DNA of 64,000 nt from Knufia peltigerae (taxonomy: Eukaryota > Ascomycota > Eurotiomycetes > Chaetothyriales > Trichomeriaceae), in NCBI GenBank assembly GCA_030247855.1, contig JAPDRN010000003.1, forward strand, positions 744,001 to 808,000, read 5' to 3'. Under the pieces are notes generated by a model, which had not been told where the DNA came from, made no database searches, and saw only the letters and a list, made by a program, of their open reading frames with translations. Shown piece after piece: positions 9,711-20,147 of the stretch (its first letter is position 1; every line of letters begins with the position of its first letter). Position numbers and translations under genes: made by a program.

Positions 9711-11177
9711 TCACCGGCCATGTCCAGCATCGTCAACCTCCTTTTCCAGTCTCTCGTACGCCTCGTGTACAATACGCACAATCTCCCTCAGCTCGTCCTC
9801 CGTCACGTTGTACGGCGGCGATATGATGGCGTGGTCTCCCTTTGTGCCATCCACGGTCCCACTACCAGGGTAGACTGCCACTCCCAAGTCGAAAGCCATC
9901 TGTTGAAATCTTGGGCCGAACGCGACACCGGGCGGGAACGGATCCCTCGTGGTCTTGTCCCTGACGAACTCGATGCCCCAGAACAGGCCACGCCCTCTGA
10001 TGTCGCCGACGTACTTTCGGGGCCCGAGCGTGTCGCCCAACAGGGACCGCAGGACCTTGCCCATGCGGGCGCAATTCTCGATGACGCCGTCCCGGGCGAT
10101 GATCCTCTGCACCGCCAGCGTGGACGCGCACCCCACCGGGTGGGCCTGGTAGGTGTGGCCGTGGTTGAAACTGCTGGTCCCCTTTCGGAGGACGTCGAGG
10201 ACCTTTTTGTGGACGAGCATCCCGGCCACCGGGGCGAACCCTCCACCCAAACCTTTCCCCATGGTCATGATGTCCGGGACCACGCGTCCTTCCTCCTGTT
10301 CAAAGGCGAATTGCGTCCCCGTCCTGCCCATGCCGCACATGACCTCGTCGAGGATCAAGAGGACCCCGTGCTCGTCACAGACCCTTCTCACGCCCGCGAA
10401 GTAGCCCTTTGGTGCGGGCGTGCATCCGCTCGTCGCGCCGACCAGAGGTTCCGCGATGAAGGCGACCACCTTGTCCGGGCCGAGAGACCGGAAATGAGCG
10501 TCCAGCTCCTCGACGAGTCTCGCGGCGAATTCTCCCTCGGTCTCGCCCTGGCGCCAGTTGGAGTACTGGTACTGGTACGCCGGGGTGACCCAAGACACGT
10601 TGGGTAGTTGGAGGTTGGCGTAGGGGATCTTGCGCGGCAGGTTGCTGCTGACGTTCATGGCCCCGACGGTGGTGCCGTGGTAGGCTTGACGGCGGGCGAC
10701 GAAGTGTGACCTCGTCGTCCCGGGGCCGTCGAGTTCGAAAAAGCACTGCCGGGCCAGTTTGAGGGCGGCGTCCATGGCTTCGCTGCCGCTGTTGACCAAG
10801 TACGCCCGCTCCAGACCGAACCTGGACCCGCCGTGGGGTCCGTCGACGAGGGCGTGGGCGAGTTCCTCGGCCGCCGACGTCGTGTAGGTCAGCGAGTGCA
10901 GGTAACTCACGCCGCTCGACATTTGGGCCGTCACCGCGCGCAACACTTCCTCGTTGCCGTGGCCCAGGCAGGCCACGGCGGCGCCTCCGCAGGCGTCGAG
11001 GACGGTCCGCCCGTCGGACAGTGTGATGGCGAGTCCCTTGGCGGATTTCACCAGGTAAGGGGCCTGACGGAGAGATCGGTGCAAGAGTGCCGGCGGTACG
11101 GCCTCTTCCAAAGGAGCAGGGACCGGAGAGAAGGTGGTATTAGAAGCATCGGTCGTCTCGTTTGTGTCGTTTAACAT
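9711..11177 (-). CDS. Class III PLP-dependent aminotransferase
   Basis: Single-exon gene from ATG 11177, 488 aa, full length for the omega-aminotransferase fold (type I PLP). Visible landmarks: AYLVNSGSEAMDAALKLAR (phosphate-binding turn, about residues 124-142); the Tyr/His pair in RQAYHGTTVGAMN; the catalytic-domain Asp in LLILDEVMCGMGRTG; and the Schiff-base Lys in TMGKGLGGGFAP, at residue 308. It transfers an amino group from an amino acid or amine to a keto acid. The substrate cannot be read from sequence; it resembles the fungal and bacterial proteins loosely annotated as aspartate/ornithine/GABA aminotransferase family. No targeting signal is obvious. By eye it is GC-richer and intron-free compared with its neighbours, which would fit either strong codon bias or past transfer. 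Confidence 0.9.
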   Translation of the reverse strand: MLNDTNETTDASNTTFSPVPAPLEEAVPPALLHRSLRQAPYLVKSAKGLAITLSDGRTVLDACGGAAVACLGHGNEEVLRAVTAQMSSGVSYLHSLTYTTSAAEELAHALVDGPHGGSRFGLERAYLVNSGSEAMDAALKLARQCFFELDGPGTTRSHFVARRQAYHGTTVGAMNVSSNLPRKIPYANLQLPNVSWVTPAYQYQYSNWRQGETEGEFAARLVEELDAHFRSLGPDKVVAFIAEPLVGATSGCTPAPKGYFAGVRRVCDEHGVLLILDEVMCGMGRTGTQFAFEQEEGRVVPDIMTMGKGLGGGFAPVAGMLVHKKVLDVLRKGTSSFNHGHTYQAHPVGCASTLAVQRIIARDGVIENCARMGKVLRSLLGDTLGPRKYVGDIRGRGLFWGIEFVRDKTTRDPFPPGVAFGPRFQQMAFDLGVAVYPGSGTVDGTKGDHAIISPPYNVTEDELREIVRIVHEAYERLEKEVDDAGHGR

Positions 11178-11377
11178 GATGTCGAGAAATTGTGCATATA
11201 TAAATATAAAGGTAAAAGTGGTTGGTGACCAGTTCTGGCTTGATCAGAGGTTATAATAAATAAAAAGCCCGGAGAGAAGAAATCCACTAGTAGCAACAAA
11301 TCATGAAAAGTATTGTCCAATACCAAAAACGAAATGGTAGATGTAAAATTCTTTTGTCTGTACCTACTTAGGAGTGA

Positions 11378-11388
11378 GTACGGAGTAC
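11378..11388. repeat. TACGGAGTA motif copy
   Basis: GTACGGAGTAC, one copy of the intergenic motif discussed in the findings. Confidence 0.6.
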
Positions 11389-11435
11389 AGTATGTAGACG
11401 TGAAGTATTCGTATTCGAACGAGGACCGTATCGAG

Positions 11436-11444
11436 TATATAAAG
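11436..11444 (+). promoter_or_regulatory. TATA-box-like TATATAAAG
   Basis: Exact TATA consensus on the + strand. No + strand gene follows within 1 kb, so its function is unproven. Sequence only. Confidence 0.25.
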
Positions 11445-11562
11445 GGTTCAGTCGCGGAACTCCGCCTTGATGCCTGGCTCAACCGCAACGCGCCCTATTA
11501 CGCCTCTCGGTAGCCTTGGAACTCCTTACTCACATGTATCTCAGCCCTGTACGTTGTACTCT

Positions 11563-11582
11563 TGTACAAAATACTCCGTACG
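11563..11582. repeat. TGTACAAAATACTCCGTA motif copy
   Basis: The 18 bases at 11563-11580 recur with one C/T difference at 60333-60350. Confidence 0.6.
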
Positions 11583-12142
11583 TTTCTCATAACGAATATA
11601 GCAATAACCCAAATGCGGAGGTATCAACAGGTATCTTCAGGTAACAAACACCGATGCCTCATTGTCGCTGAATACTACTAAGAGGAGAATGGTTCGGAAT
11701 TCTGCAATGACCAAAAAAGTTCAAATCCAATATTCATCAATCATTCATTGACATTTCAAAAGTTCTTCTCTTTTTTTTTCCAAATTCTGTTCATGACTCC
11801 GTATCAAACGTGACATGATGATACGGAAAAGGCCAAAAAATCCCATAGAACTCCCCGCTAATATTTCTGAACCCTCTACAAAAAAAAAGAGAGGTGGGAG
11901 AATTGATTGCATCCAGGAGTACGAGTTCGAGTTCCAGTCCCATATCAAACGTTGATGCGATCGTGTTCAAATGGCTTTGCTTTGAAAGCATTTTCGTAGA
12001 AGCCTCGAAAATGAATTCCAGATCAACCAAGGAGCACTTTCTCAGGCTCTCAGACTCCCGCACAACCCCAGGGTCGAATCAACCTTGGCAAGTGGTGTCG
12101 TGAACCTGACTGTGGACCTAGGTAGGTGTATACCTGTCCTTC

Positions 12143-12555
12143 TTAGGCAAAACATTCATCAAACTTCTTGCCATGTTTGTTCGCCGCGTGTTCCTCGAGA
12201 CCTTTCTGGGTCGTGGTACTCTGAAATGTCGAGAAGCAGATTTTGCATTTGAAACTTTGTGCTGCAGCGTTCTGTGGTACGTAATAATGATCAGTTTCAT
12301 TTTTGCCGTTTCTCAATTGACGGGTAAGGTATAATCAAGAGACAAGGGATGAGGGACGAAAGTCTCGGAATCCCTCGGTTTTGAACGAGACAAACAACAG
12401 CAAAAACATCCAGAAAGAAGAAGAACATTTTTGAACGGGAAAAAGAGTTAAAAGGTACACACCGTTTTCAATTGAGACTTTGGTTCTTTCCCAGCTGCTT
12501 CCTTTGCGTTTCTGGCTCTGCGCGTGGCAGCTTTTGCTCCGTTACCGCCACCCAT
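12143..12555 (-). CDS. Small SERF-like/zinc-binding (zf-met2 type) protein
   Basis: Two exons, 12555-12463 and 12271-12143, joined over a 191-nt intron (GTGTGT donor, CCACAG acceptor), encode 73 aa. The N-terminal half (MGGGNGAKAATRRARNAKEA, ending KSQLKT) is the basic 4F5/SERF-type segment. The C-terminal half contains one Cys2His2-type site, CKIC....EEHAANKH, followed by GKKFDECFA. This pairing is the small zf-met2 family (At2g23090-like) conserved from fungi to plants. The molecular role is poorly known; RNA or nucleic-acid binding is usually assumed. The second exon is too short to stand out as an open frame and is supported by the family resemblance. Confidence 0.9.
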
Positions 12556-13185
12556 TGTTTCTTTGCGAAGAGGATGATGGTTTTGTCGAGACAACGTTTG
12601 GAAGATGGCCTTGAGGGTTTGTATTTTCGAAACTCTGACGGTCGTTGGAGATGTTGGTAAAAATTGAGAGGTCGTTGCTGACAACAATGCAAAAGAAAAA
12701 AAAAAGTAAGGCGGCAACGTGGTATGGAAGTTCTGGTGATTCCCACTCGCCAACTCAGACTCCGAAAAAAAAAGGTGTCGAGACCAGTCCATTTGCGGCT
12801 GTCTTCGGATATCGGAAAATCATATCTCCGTGGGATATCTTGTGCACACGATTTATCTACACTAGAACTTGTTTCGACATTTGCAGTACTGAACTTGTTG
12901 AATCGCACTGATTCTAGCCAGACATGTTCACGTCTTGGGTTAATAACAGACTCAATGTATAGGCCTCGCTAAGGATACCGAAAAAGTGACACCCTAACGT
13001 GTCAAAACAGCGGCGGAGCAGCCAACATGTCTACCTTCATCGCAATGGGAACGACCGACATCAGGTCTCGACGCTTGTCCAAACTTCCCCATCGTTATAC
13101 CACTGAATCCCATATCAAGCAACCCCAACTCCTTGGCCGTTGACCCAGTCTTTTCTATCCGCCAGTTGAACGACTTGGTTCCATA
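12556..13185. other. Intergenic region
   Basis: This 630-bp spacer should hold the promoter of the small zinc-finger gene and the 3' UTR of the monooxygenase. Oligo-A runs occur around 12690-12770. No gene supported. Confidence 0.5.
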
Positions 13186-14929
13186 TCAAGTCGAGACTCG
13201 AGAAAAGCGCAAACCAGTCTGAATATCACCGAATTTAGCGAACCACATGTCCTTGATGAAGGAACTTCTCGGTCTCCATGGCTGAAGGTTCGTTAGCACA
13301 TGCTTTTTGTTCTGTTGACAAGGATTAAACTTACCCCTCGGTCACCGCCCTTTGGCAGCTCTGGCTCTGCAGCTTTGATATAAGTGCTGTTCAAATTGAG
13401 GAATGGAACGTTCGAAATGACCTCCTTGTCGCCGACCTTGGGTACCACGGTCGTCAAACCCTTGTCACGCATGGTCTTGAGAATTCTGACCCAGAGCTGG
13501 GCCGTAGCATCAGCACCGAGTGTCCAGCTGGCGTTTGTGTACCCAAAGACAAAGGTAAAGTTGGGCAAATCTTGCATCATGGCGCCACGCCACGTGTATT
13601 TCTGACCGAGATGAACTGGCTCGTTGTCGACTGCGACAGTCGCGCCGCCACCAAACTGAATCTTCAGACCCGTAGCAGTAATAATGATATCGGCGTCGAG
13701 GGTCTGACCGGATTTGAGTTTGATGCCAGATTCGGTCACCATCTCGATGGTGTCCGTTGCAATGTCGGCTTTACCGGTCCGGAGGGCCGCGAAGAAGTCA
13801 CCACCTAGTGACTTGGTCAGTTACCATGCACTTCAAGGACAATGGGCACACTCAAAGGGCGGCAACATACCTGGAGTAATACACATCCTCTGCTCCCACG
13901 GCTTATACTTGGGCACGAAGTGAGGGTCGAATGGAATGTTTGGCGGCAATTCCTTCTCGGTACCCTTGCGTAGTGTTTGAATCCCCTGCTTAGGGAAGAG
14001 ACGGCAGAAGTTGAAGAAGAAGACCGACAACAGCATGAATCTGATGCGGATGAGTTTGTACGCCCAACTTTCCGGCAGAATTTTCTTGATGAATCGATCG
14101 ATAGGTTCGCTGAGAGGAAGTGGAAGGAAGTAGCCTGGACTCCGTTGCAACATGGTGATATGTTGGACCTTGTCGACCATGTTGGGTAAGATGGTGACAG
14201 CCGTTGCTCCGCTGCCGATGACGACGACTTTTTTGTTGGTGTAGTCCAGATCGTCGGGCCAGAATTGTGGGTGGACCACGGTTCCCTTGAAGTTCTCAAT
14301 GCCAGGGATCTTGCTCTGCAGGGGCGTCTTGTAGTCGTAATAGCCGGTACCGAGACAGATGTGGCGAGCGTAGAACCTCTTCTTTTCAGTTTCGTTGATG
14401 GTGACGTCGAGCTGCCATTGTTGATGTTCACTTGACCAGTTCATCTTGTCGACTTTGTGATGGTACAAGATGTGCTTGTCAATGCCATGACGAGCCGCCG
14501 TTTCTTTGACATACTTGAGGATCGAAGGCGCATCAGCGATGGAACGATCTTCCTTCCAGCTATAGATCCATGGTTAGGTATCTCACAAACAGAAAGAGCA
14601 TGGAAATGCAATTCTCCTTGCAGGTCGTGACAGGAGAAAACTTACGGATCAAAAGCAAAGCCGAAGGTGTGAAGATCAGAATCAGATCTGATGCCAGGAT
14701 ACTTGAACAGGGACCAGGTGCCACCTATTTCATTGCGGCCTTCGAGAATAGCATAAGAATAGTCTGGCAGAGCCTCTTGGAGTCTATAGGCAGAGTTGAT
14801 ACCGCTGATGCCTGAGAGAGTGTCAGTAATGGGGAGGGCGATAGAGGCAAGTCTGAGATTTCATAGAACTCAAGCAGGAAGCTACATACCAGCTCCAATG
14901 ATGAGAACGTCAAATGTAGTGCCCGACAT
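13186..14929 (-). CDS. Flavin-dependent monooxygenase, Baeyer-Villiger type
   Basis: Five exons: 14929-14890, 14811-14646, 14559-13871, 13804-13335 and 13281-13186. They total 487 codons (486 aa) in consistent frame, with introns of 53-86 nt. The start is MSGTTFDVLIIGAGISGIN, a Rossmann FAD motif (GxGxxG) created across the first splice. The Baeyer-Villiger signature FxGxxxHxxxW is present as FKGTVVHPQFW (about residues 157-167). It is followed directly by the NADPH-binding VVVIGSGATAVTILP. Such class B enzymes insert oxygen next to ketones, or oxidise N/S atoms, using NADPH and FAD. The substrate is unknown. The neighbours are housekeeping, so no cluster role is evident. The FAD-domain and signature assignments are firm; the exact last exon is slightly less so. 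Confidence 0.9.
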
Positions 14930-14995
14930 GACGACTAGAGAGTTTTAGAATCCTTGTTTGAAACCAGAGGGCGATAGTGTTGTACGCAAGGAAGA

Positions 14996-15002
14996 TATAT
15001 AT
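14996..15002 (-). promoter_or_regulatory. TATA-like element upstream of the monooxygenase
   Basis: ATATATA read on the minus strand, about 67 bases before the start codon, a workable distance for a short 5' leader. Weak evidence. Confidence 0.25.
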
Positions 15003-15477
15003 GACCGGCACAAGGTATGGATAGAAGAGACGAGTTCAAAAGGGCATCGAAAGATGCGAGTCAGAAAGTGAAACTGAGTCGTTGAGTCTGGCCTTCTTGC
15101 CTCGGCTCTGGCGCTACGTCGACGAAGGCAAGATACTGTACGTTTCGGTGGAGTCTCCAGATGGGGGTTTGGTGTGGCCGGGAGTCCTTTTCATATGCTC
15201 ACAGCTTACACTACAAGATAAAAGGAAACGAAGCACGGACGACTCGTACTGATTTGGATCGGACCACCGATATGCTGACTTCGCCGAGATGTCAGAAAGG
15301 TGATGCACTCCGTGCTCCCAAATGCTGGGACGCACTCGCGGAAGGCCTGACAGAAGGGAAAAGGGCTGAATGTGGTTCGCCAGGCGCCCCGAAGGATTTT
15401 CCAACCGTTGAGCCCACCGCGCTTAATCGAGTCCACCAAAGACTCTCCATTCTCTTATCGTCTCCGGGGTAGATTTC

Positions 15478-15487
15478 TACTCCGTAC
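15478..15487. repeat. TACTCCGTAC motif copy
   Basis: Exact copy of the dispersed intergenic motif. Confidence 0.6.
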
Positions 15488-15799
15488 AGTATTACGAGTA
15501 AGAGTAAGAGTACAGTCGATTCTCCGCAGTGACTCGTAAATTCTGTCAGCGTCAGAGTCTCACCGGATTCTGGCCTCACACCACACTGCTTGGATATCTT
15601 GTAGGCTCTCACACCATTCGATAGCGCAGATAATTATTCGAAAAGCATACGGAGACGGGTACATAATATGGGTGAGTACACACGGTAGGAAATTGTCACG
15701 CTCTGGCCTGGCAGAAATCAGAGTGGTGGGTACGGGAAATTCTGGGCCTAATAAGCCCAAGTTGTCTCTCAGTCTTGCCTTGGGCATTAATGATCATTA

Positions 15800-17070
15800 T
15801 TACGAATCAACTGGCACAGGATTTCCGCTTGCATCGATCAAATGCTGATCAATCTTTTCTGGTCCTCCCCCGACGCCGGTACAAATGACTCGACTGACAC
15901 CGGCCTTGAGGGTCATAAAAGTCTTTTGTTCGAGACTTCCGTATTCGTTCTTGCCGATAGCATCACCAAACTCCCCTTCCCACCCAGGTGTATTGGGCAG
16001 GATGTTTCTGAAGACACCAGCGACCTGATGAGTGTGCTCCTCTAGGTAGTAAATTACCGCATTGGGACCGGCGTCGAAAGTGTAAGCAGCGACCAATTTC
16101 CCGGCCTTGCGGTTTGCGGTCTCGACAGCATTCATAGCTGCACGAGACACGTCGTTGAGGTAGTGGATAGGAGGCCACGAGTCCAAACAGATGGCGTGGA
16201 ACGAGTTGGAATCCTGCATCGTGATTCGGGCAAACGTCTCAAAATCCTTGTCGTGGATCGCTTTCTCGATCTCCTTCATTCTCCGCGGGACGATCTCGTT
16301 GAACCGTGCCGGTGCCAGTGTCGACGTCTCGACCGTAGTTTGCATCCCCGCGGTGGACGGCACGCCCTTCTTCTCTGCACTGACAACCAGCACCAACGCC
16401 CTCATCTCGGGCCAGTGGGATGCGGGTGCAACCTCTTCAGCAAGACTGTCGCTTCCGTCCTTGTTCGTGCCGGCCCTCCACGCGACATACCCTCCCATCA
16501 AACTTCTACAGGCGGAACCAGACCCCTGTCTCGCAATGACCGACAACTCCTCGGGCGACTGAGGCAGTTCGTAAAGGTTGGCGATCGCCCTGACCAGTGC
16601 CGCAAACCCTGCAGCACTGGAGGCCAGCCCCGCGGCCGTAGGGAAGTTGTTCGCCGAGACCAGTCGCAGAGTCAACTTGGACAGTTTAGGTAGAGAGTTG
16701 TCCTTGGACTCGAGCTGCTCTCGTAAAGACCGGAGGGACTTTAGGCATGCTTGTGTTCTTTTTGAAGATTCAATGTCCTCCTTTTCTCCGTTGAGTATGA
16801 GCGAGTCGGGCCCCGAGAACGACTCGGAGCATGAAGCGGTGGTGTGTGTTCGCAGTGACTTTTGCGACAGAGTGACAGACAAGGACGAATTCGTGGGCAG
16901 ATTCAAAGCCACATCTCGCTTTCCCCAGTACCTACAGCGAGGGTCGTCAGTAAGCTTCGTTCCATTGTCAACCCAGCAGGAGACTTTCTTCTCTGGCGTA
17001 CCTACTTTATTACAGCGATGTTGACCGGCGCCGTGGTGCTAGTACGGTAAATTTGAGGAGATCCCGACAT
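15800..17070 (-). CDS. MVD1: Mevalonate diphosphate decarboxylase
   Basis: Two exons, 17070-17006 and 16931-15800, encode 398 aa, the usual length. The 74-nt intron (GTAGGT...GTAG) splits the codon in VIK|YWGKRD. Exon 1 begins MSGSPQIYRTSTTAPVNIAV. The enzyme decarboxylates mevalonate 5-diphosphate to isopentenyl diphosphate with ATP, the last step of the mevalonate pathway feeding sterols (ERG19 of yeast). Diagnostic motifs are LNLPTNSSLSVTL, the GHMP-kinase ATP loop NFPTAAGLASSAAG and the C-terminal catalytic-region block FDAGPNAV. It shares a 288-bp divergent promoter with the cytochrome c heme lyase gene. A start at an internal codon near 16912 would lose the N-terminal substrate-binding strand, so the spliced start is preferred. 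Confidence 0.97.
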
Positions 17071-17358
17071 TTTGAGTGTCTCCAGAGAAGGTCGAGGAGG
17101 AGAAAACGTCGTTCTGCAAGATGTAGCATGTGGTGTATTTACTATATTACATGCAACGTAGAAACTTGTCGGAGAAAATGCGGGCAGATGGAAAAAGGTT
17201 TCTTTGGCCCGCTAAGAGGGAACTCGACTACGACTTACTCTACTAACTCTTATTACAGGCATCACCGGCGATATATTTCTCAGTCAACCACTTCCCCTTC
17301 CGCCCGAGCTCAATCACTCGTTATCTTAGCTGTTGATACCGCATCTCATATATTCGCC

Positions 17359-18306
17359 ATGGGTTGGTGGAAAGCAGATCCAGTTCCGGAGCCACCTCAA
17401 CCGCATGCCTCTACATTGACATCTTCCTCCATACCTCAGCCACCACCACCTACCTCGACATCAAGCGCCTCCTCCTCAGCATGCCCAGTCGACCCAAAGA
17501 CGAGATCAATATGGCTTCAACAAGCCCAAGCACAAAAGAACTCTGCACAGTCTCAATTACCTCCCTCCCATCCTCCTCTTCCGCTTGATCATCCAAAACT
17601 CTCAACATCACCGTCACAACCACAACCACTTCCCCCTTCCAAAGAATGTTCATCCGACCGCATTTCTCAAAGTCCCTCCCCTCCGACCACCGCCTCTCCC
17701 TATAAAACATCTCGTCCACTTTCCCAAGACCGCGCCGTATCCTCCATCCCACGCTCCCAGACTGCCACAGACTCTTCCTCCTCGACGACGACGACACCCG
17801 CCAACGCCGAGACCGAAACCGGCCGCCACTCGTCCGGCAACTGGATCTACCCTTCGGAGTCACAATTCTTCCACGCCGTCATGCGCAAGGAGACCCTGAC
17901 GTCCTCCAACCCCGAAGACCTCCTCTCGAGCATCTCCCACATCATCCCCATCCACAACGCCGTCAACGAGCGGGCCTGGTCGCTCATCAAGGCATGGGAG
18001 TCGGACTCGTCCGAGGCCTGCGGCGGGCCCAAACTGCAGTCCTTTCGCGGGTTGGGCGCCGGTGCCCTCTCGCCCAAAGCCCGGGTGAAGTCGCTGATGG
18101 GCTACACCCAACCCTTTGACCGGCACGACTGGGTCGTCGAGCGTTGCGGCGGCGAGACCGTGGAGTACATCATCGACTTCTACCAGGGCAAGCAGGACCC
18201 CAACGGGAAGCCCAACAGTCTGAACTTCTACCTCGACGTGCGACCCAAACTCAACACCCTCGAAGGGTGTAAGATGAGAGCGGAACGGTTCGTGGGTTGG
18301 CGATGA
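17359..18306 (+). CDS. CYC3: Holocytochrome c synthase (cytochrome c heme lyase)
   Basis: ATG 17359 starts a 315-aa protein, MGWWKADPVPEP. The frame is open further upstream, but that part overlaps the MVD1 first exon on the other strand and has no family resemblance. A CPV heme-regulatory motif lies at residues 42-44. A long Ser/Pro/Thr-rich linker follows. The catalytic domain then shows NWIYPSESQFFHAV, the heme-ligating His in HNAVNERAW, and PFDRHDWVVERCG followed by YIIDFY. It attaches heme covalently to apocytochrome c (or c1) in the mitochondrial intermembrane space. CYC3- and CYT2-type enzymes are hard to separate by eye, so the symbol is tentative. The linker is longer than in yeast or human. 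Confidence 0.92.
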   Translation: MGWWKADPVPEPPQPHASTLTSSSIPQPPPPTSTSSASSSACPVDPKTRSIWLQQAQAQKNSAQSQLPPSHPPLPLDHPKLSTSPSQPQPLPPSKECSSDRISQSPSPPTTASPYKTSRPLSQDRAVSSIPRSQTATDSSSSTTTTPANAETETGRHSSGNWIYPSESQFFHAVMRKETLTSSNPEDLLSSISHIIPIHNAVNERAWSLIKAWESDSSEACGGPKLQSFRGLGAGALSPKARVKSLMGYTQPFDRHDWVVERCGGETVEYIIDFYQGKQDPNGKPNSLNFYLDVRPKLNTLEGCKMRAERFVGWR

Positions 18307-19188
18307 AACCCCAAAATCATCCCAAAAATTCGAAAATCTTGTGTGGTCCCAGCCTCACAGTGTGTTTGTGTACAACAAAGAAGATTCATCTGATCCAAGG
18401 GAGCGAACCAGAGGAGGTTGAAAGACAGTTGTAGCAACATTAAACCATAATATTTTGTTCCGCTTGCATATGAGGGCTAAATCACTCAATCTGATGGCCA
18501 GGAAACAGAGGAGGAATGAGCCAAACTGCTAGTTAATCTCCCCTATCTACACTCCATTTTTCTCTACCATCTTGCCTTGTCCATCTACTCTCCGTACATC
18601 CTCGAGGTACAAAGTATAGTTGTAGTATGAGTCAATTTCAATTATGGCCTATCATGGAATCCTACTTGAAGAACTGTGTACAATCCCTACTTCAAGCCTG
18701 TTCAAGAAAACCCGGTTGTCCCTAGGTATTTGCCTTTGTCTTCTAACCCATCGTCTGCACAAGAATTCAGGGAGCAAGATGGACCTGGCAGAAAAAACGA
18801 ATGAAAAAAGTAATTGGCCTTGTGAATTTGCCTCCTTCTTTGTCCCCATAAATACTTGGTTCACTTCCAATGCAACGCCGAATGTGGGATGCAAATGATC
18901 GCTGTGCTGCGTCCATTGCGTCTGCAGAAAGATTTGAAATAAATGATAGGTAATTTAACGATGGGCAATGGCCGTTCCGGGTCGTAAAAAGTGCAAGGTG
19001 TTTCAATCATACCACCCATTAACAAAGGAAATTCGTATCGGCATAATCTTCTGAAAGTTCTGATGCGATCTGTGCGTGAGCTTTTCTGGAGGATTTGTCC
19101 ATGTTGCTGAACCCCAGGCATCATCTTTGACTGAATAAGGAGATGTGAGTCTGGCATCTGGCCTCTTGAGGAAACCCCATTCCTGCTC
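18307..19188. other. Convergent intergenic region
   Basis: 882 bp between the heme lyase and STS1 stop codons. Both 3' UTRs are expected; no gene, RNA or repeat recognised. Confidence 0.5.
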
Positions 19189-20147
19189 TTACCAATTGCC
19201 AGTTCGAACAGCTGACTGCTCCGTCCCGTATGTGTTGGAAAATAACTGCTGTCGAATGCTTTGCGGTTGGGTTGGCTGGGGTGTTGGCTTCAGCCAGCCG
19301 AGAGCATCGACAAGAGCTTCGTAGGCCTCTCGTAGTCGACCACCACTCTTGTCATTGTGTGCCCTCAACTTCACTTCCCAACCATTGTACTGGAGTTGAA
19401 TTCCACCTCCTCTTTTGCTGGCTTCCTTGATAACGGCAGCCCACGCTTTTGAGATTTCCTCATAGGCATTTTGCTTGGCGAGATTGTATGATGGATTATC
19501 CCACTCTGGAAGGTCATGGATGATATTTGTGACGCCGTGCAGATAGTCGAGCGAAACTGACGATTGCTGCTCATTCGGAGGCAGAAAATGTGGAGTAAAA
19601 TCGGTCAGAGCCTCGAGGAGATCGTGCCATTGAGGACGAACTCGGTCATATGCGTAGTCAGATCGTGGATTTGGGCCCAGTGGGAACGATTGCATCAATC
19701 GATCGTAGTATTGTCGAAGAACTTGCAGGGTGCTCTGGATACTTGGTCGAGGGCTGACTTGGACGATATCTTCTCGCAAGCCAGGGTTCCGGTCACATAG
19801 AGTTTTCAATACAGATCTCAGCGAATCTTTTTCCAGTGTCTCTAGGAGTCTGTCCACCGACAACGGCCGTCCTGCCAGGTTCGATCGGACTCGCTTTCTG
19901 GTCGAAGGAGTTGCAGGCTGTGGAAGTCGAGCATTGGGAATGGAAGGGGATGTTGTCATTTCATCATCCCGGTCTGGGGAGGGAGAGGCTTTCCGTTTTC
20001 TCGAGGGTGCGGTGCCTGACACTGAGGTGGCGGTTAGTCTCTGGAAAATTGTGTTGTGGGAGGTTACGACTCACTTGATCTTCCAGGGGAGAGACGGGTG
20101 TGTTCGTGGAAATGAGGGGGAATCGGCGGCGTAGCCAGACTGTTCAT
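19189..20147 (-). CDS. STS1: Nuclear proteasome tethering factor STS1/Cut8
   Basis: Two exons, 20147-20075 and 20021-19189, encode 301 aa. The intron (GTGAGT...CCTCAG, 53 nt) splits an ATG codon. Exon 1 begins MNSLATPPIPPHF and leads into SMSGTAPSRKRKA. Cut8/STS1 anchors 26S proteasomes in the nucleus and contributes to degradation of co-translational substrates. The body shows the family pattern: a Lys/Arg-rich, ubiquitinated-type N-terminus (residues about 24-65), then a helical domain (RPLSVDRLLETLEKDSLRSV, LCDRNPGL) and a conserved C-terminal 14-3-3-like bundle ending near GWLKPTP. The stop TAA at 19189 overlaps a possible donor (GGTAAGAG), so a small 3' exon cannot be excluded. Confidence 0.93.

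Larger units (their letters stand above)
11178..12142. other. Intergenic region upstream of the aminotransferase
   Basis: This 965-bp AT-rich spacer runs between the aminotransferase start (-) and the stop of the SERF/zinc-finger gene (-). It contains two exact TACTCCGTA-type motifs and a good TATA box (11436-11444) facing right with no gene to serve. No coding frame is supported. Confidence 0.5.
14930..15799. other. Intergenic region, monooxygenase promoter and MVD1 3' side
   Basis: 870 bp with no supported gene. It contains one TACTCCGTAC motif at 15478 and a short GAGTAA-type repeat just after it. Overlapping open frames at 15161-15612 show no recognisable product. Confidence 0.5.

Noticed and set aside
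12060..12085. Possible tRNA B-box-like string (GGGTCGAATCAACC)
   Set aside because: No cloverleaf arms or A-box could be found around it; no tRNA was identified anywhere in the window.
17053..17358. Upstream 102-codon extension of the heme lyase frame
   Set aside because: It overlaps the MVD1 first exon and the shared promoter and lacks family similarity; the CCHL-like protein starts at ATG 17359.
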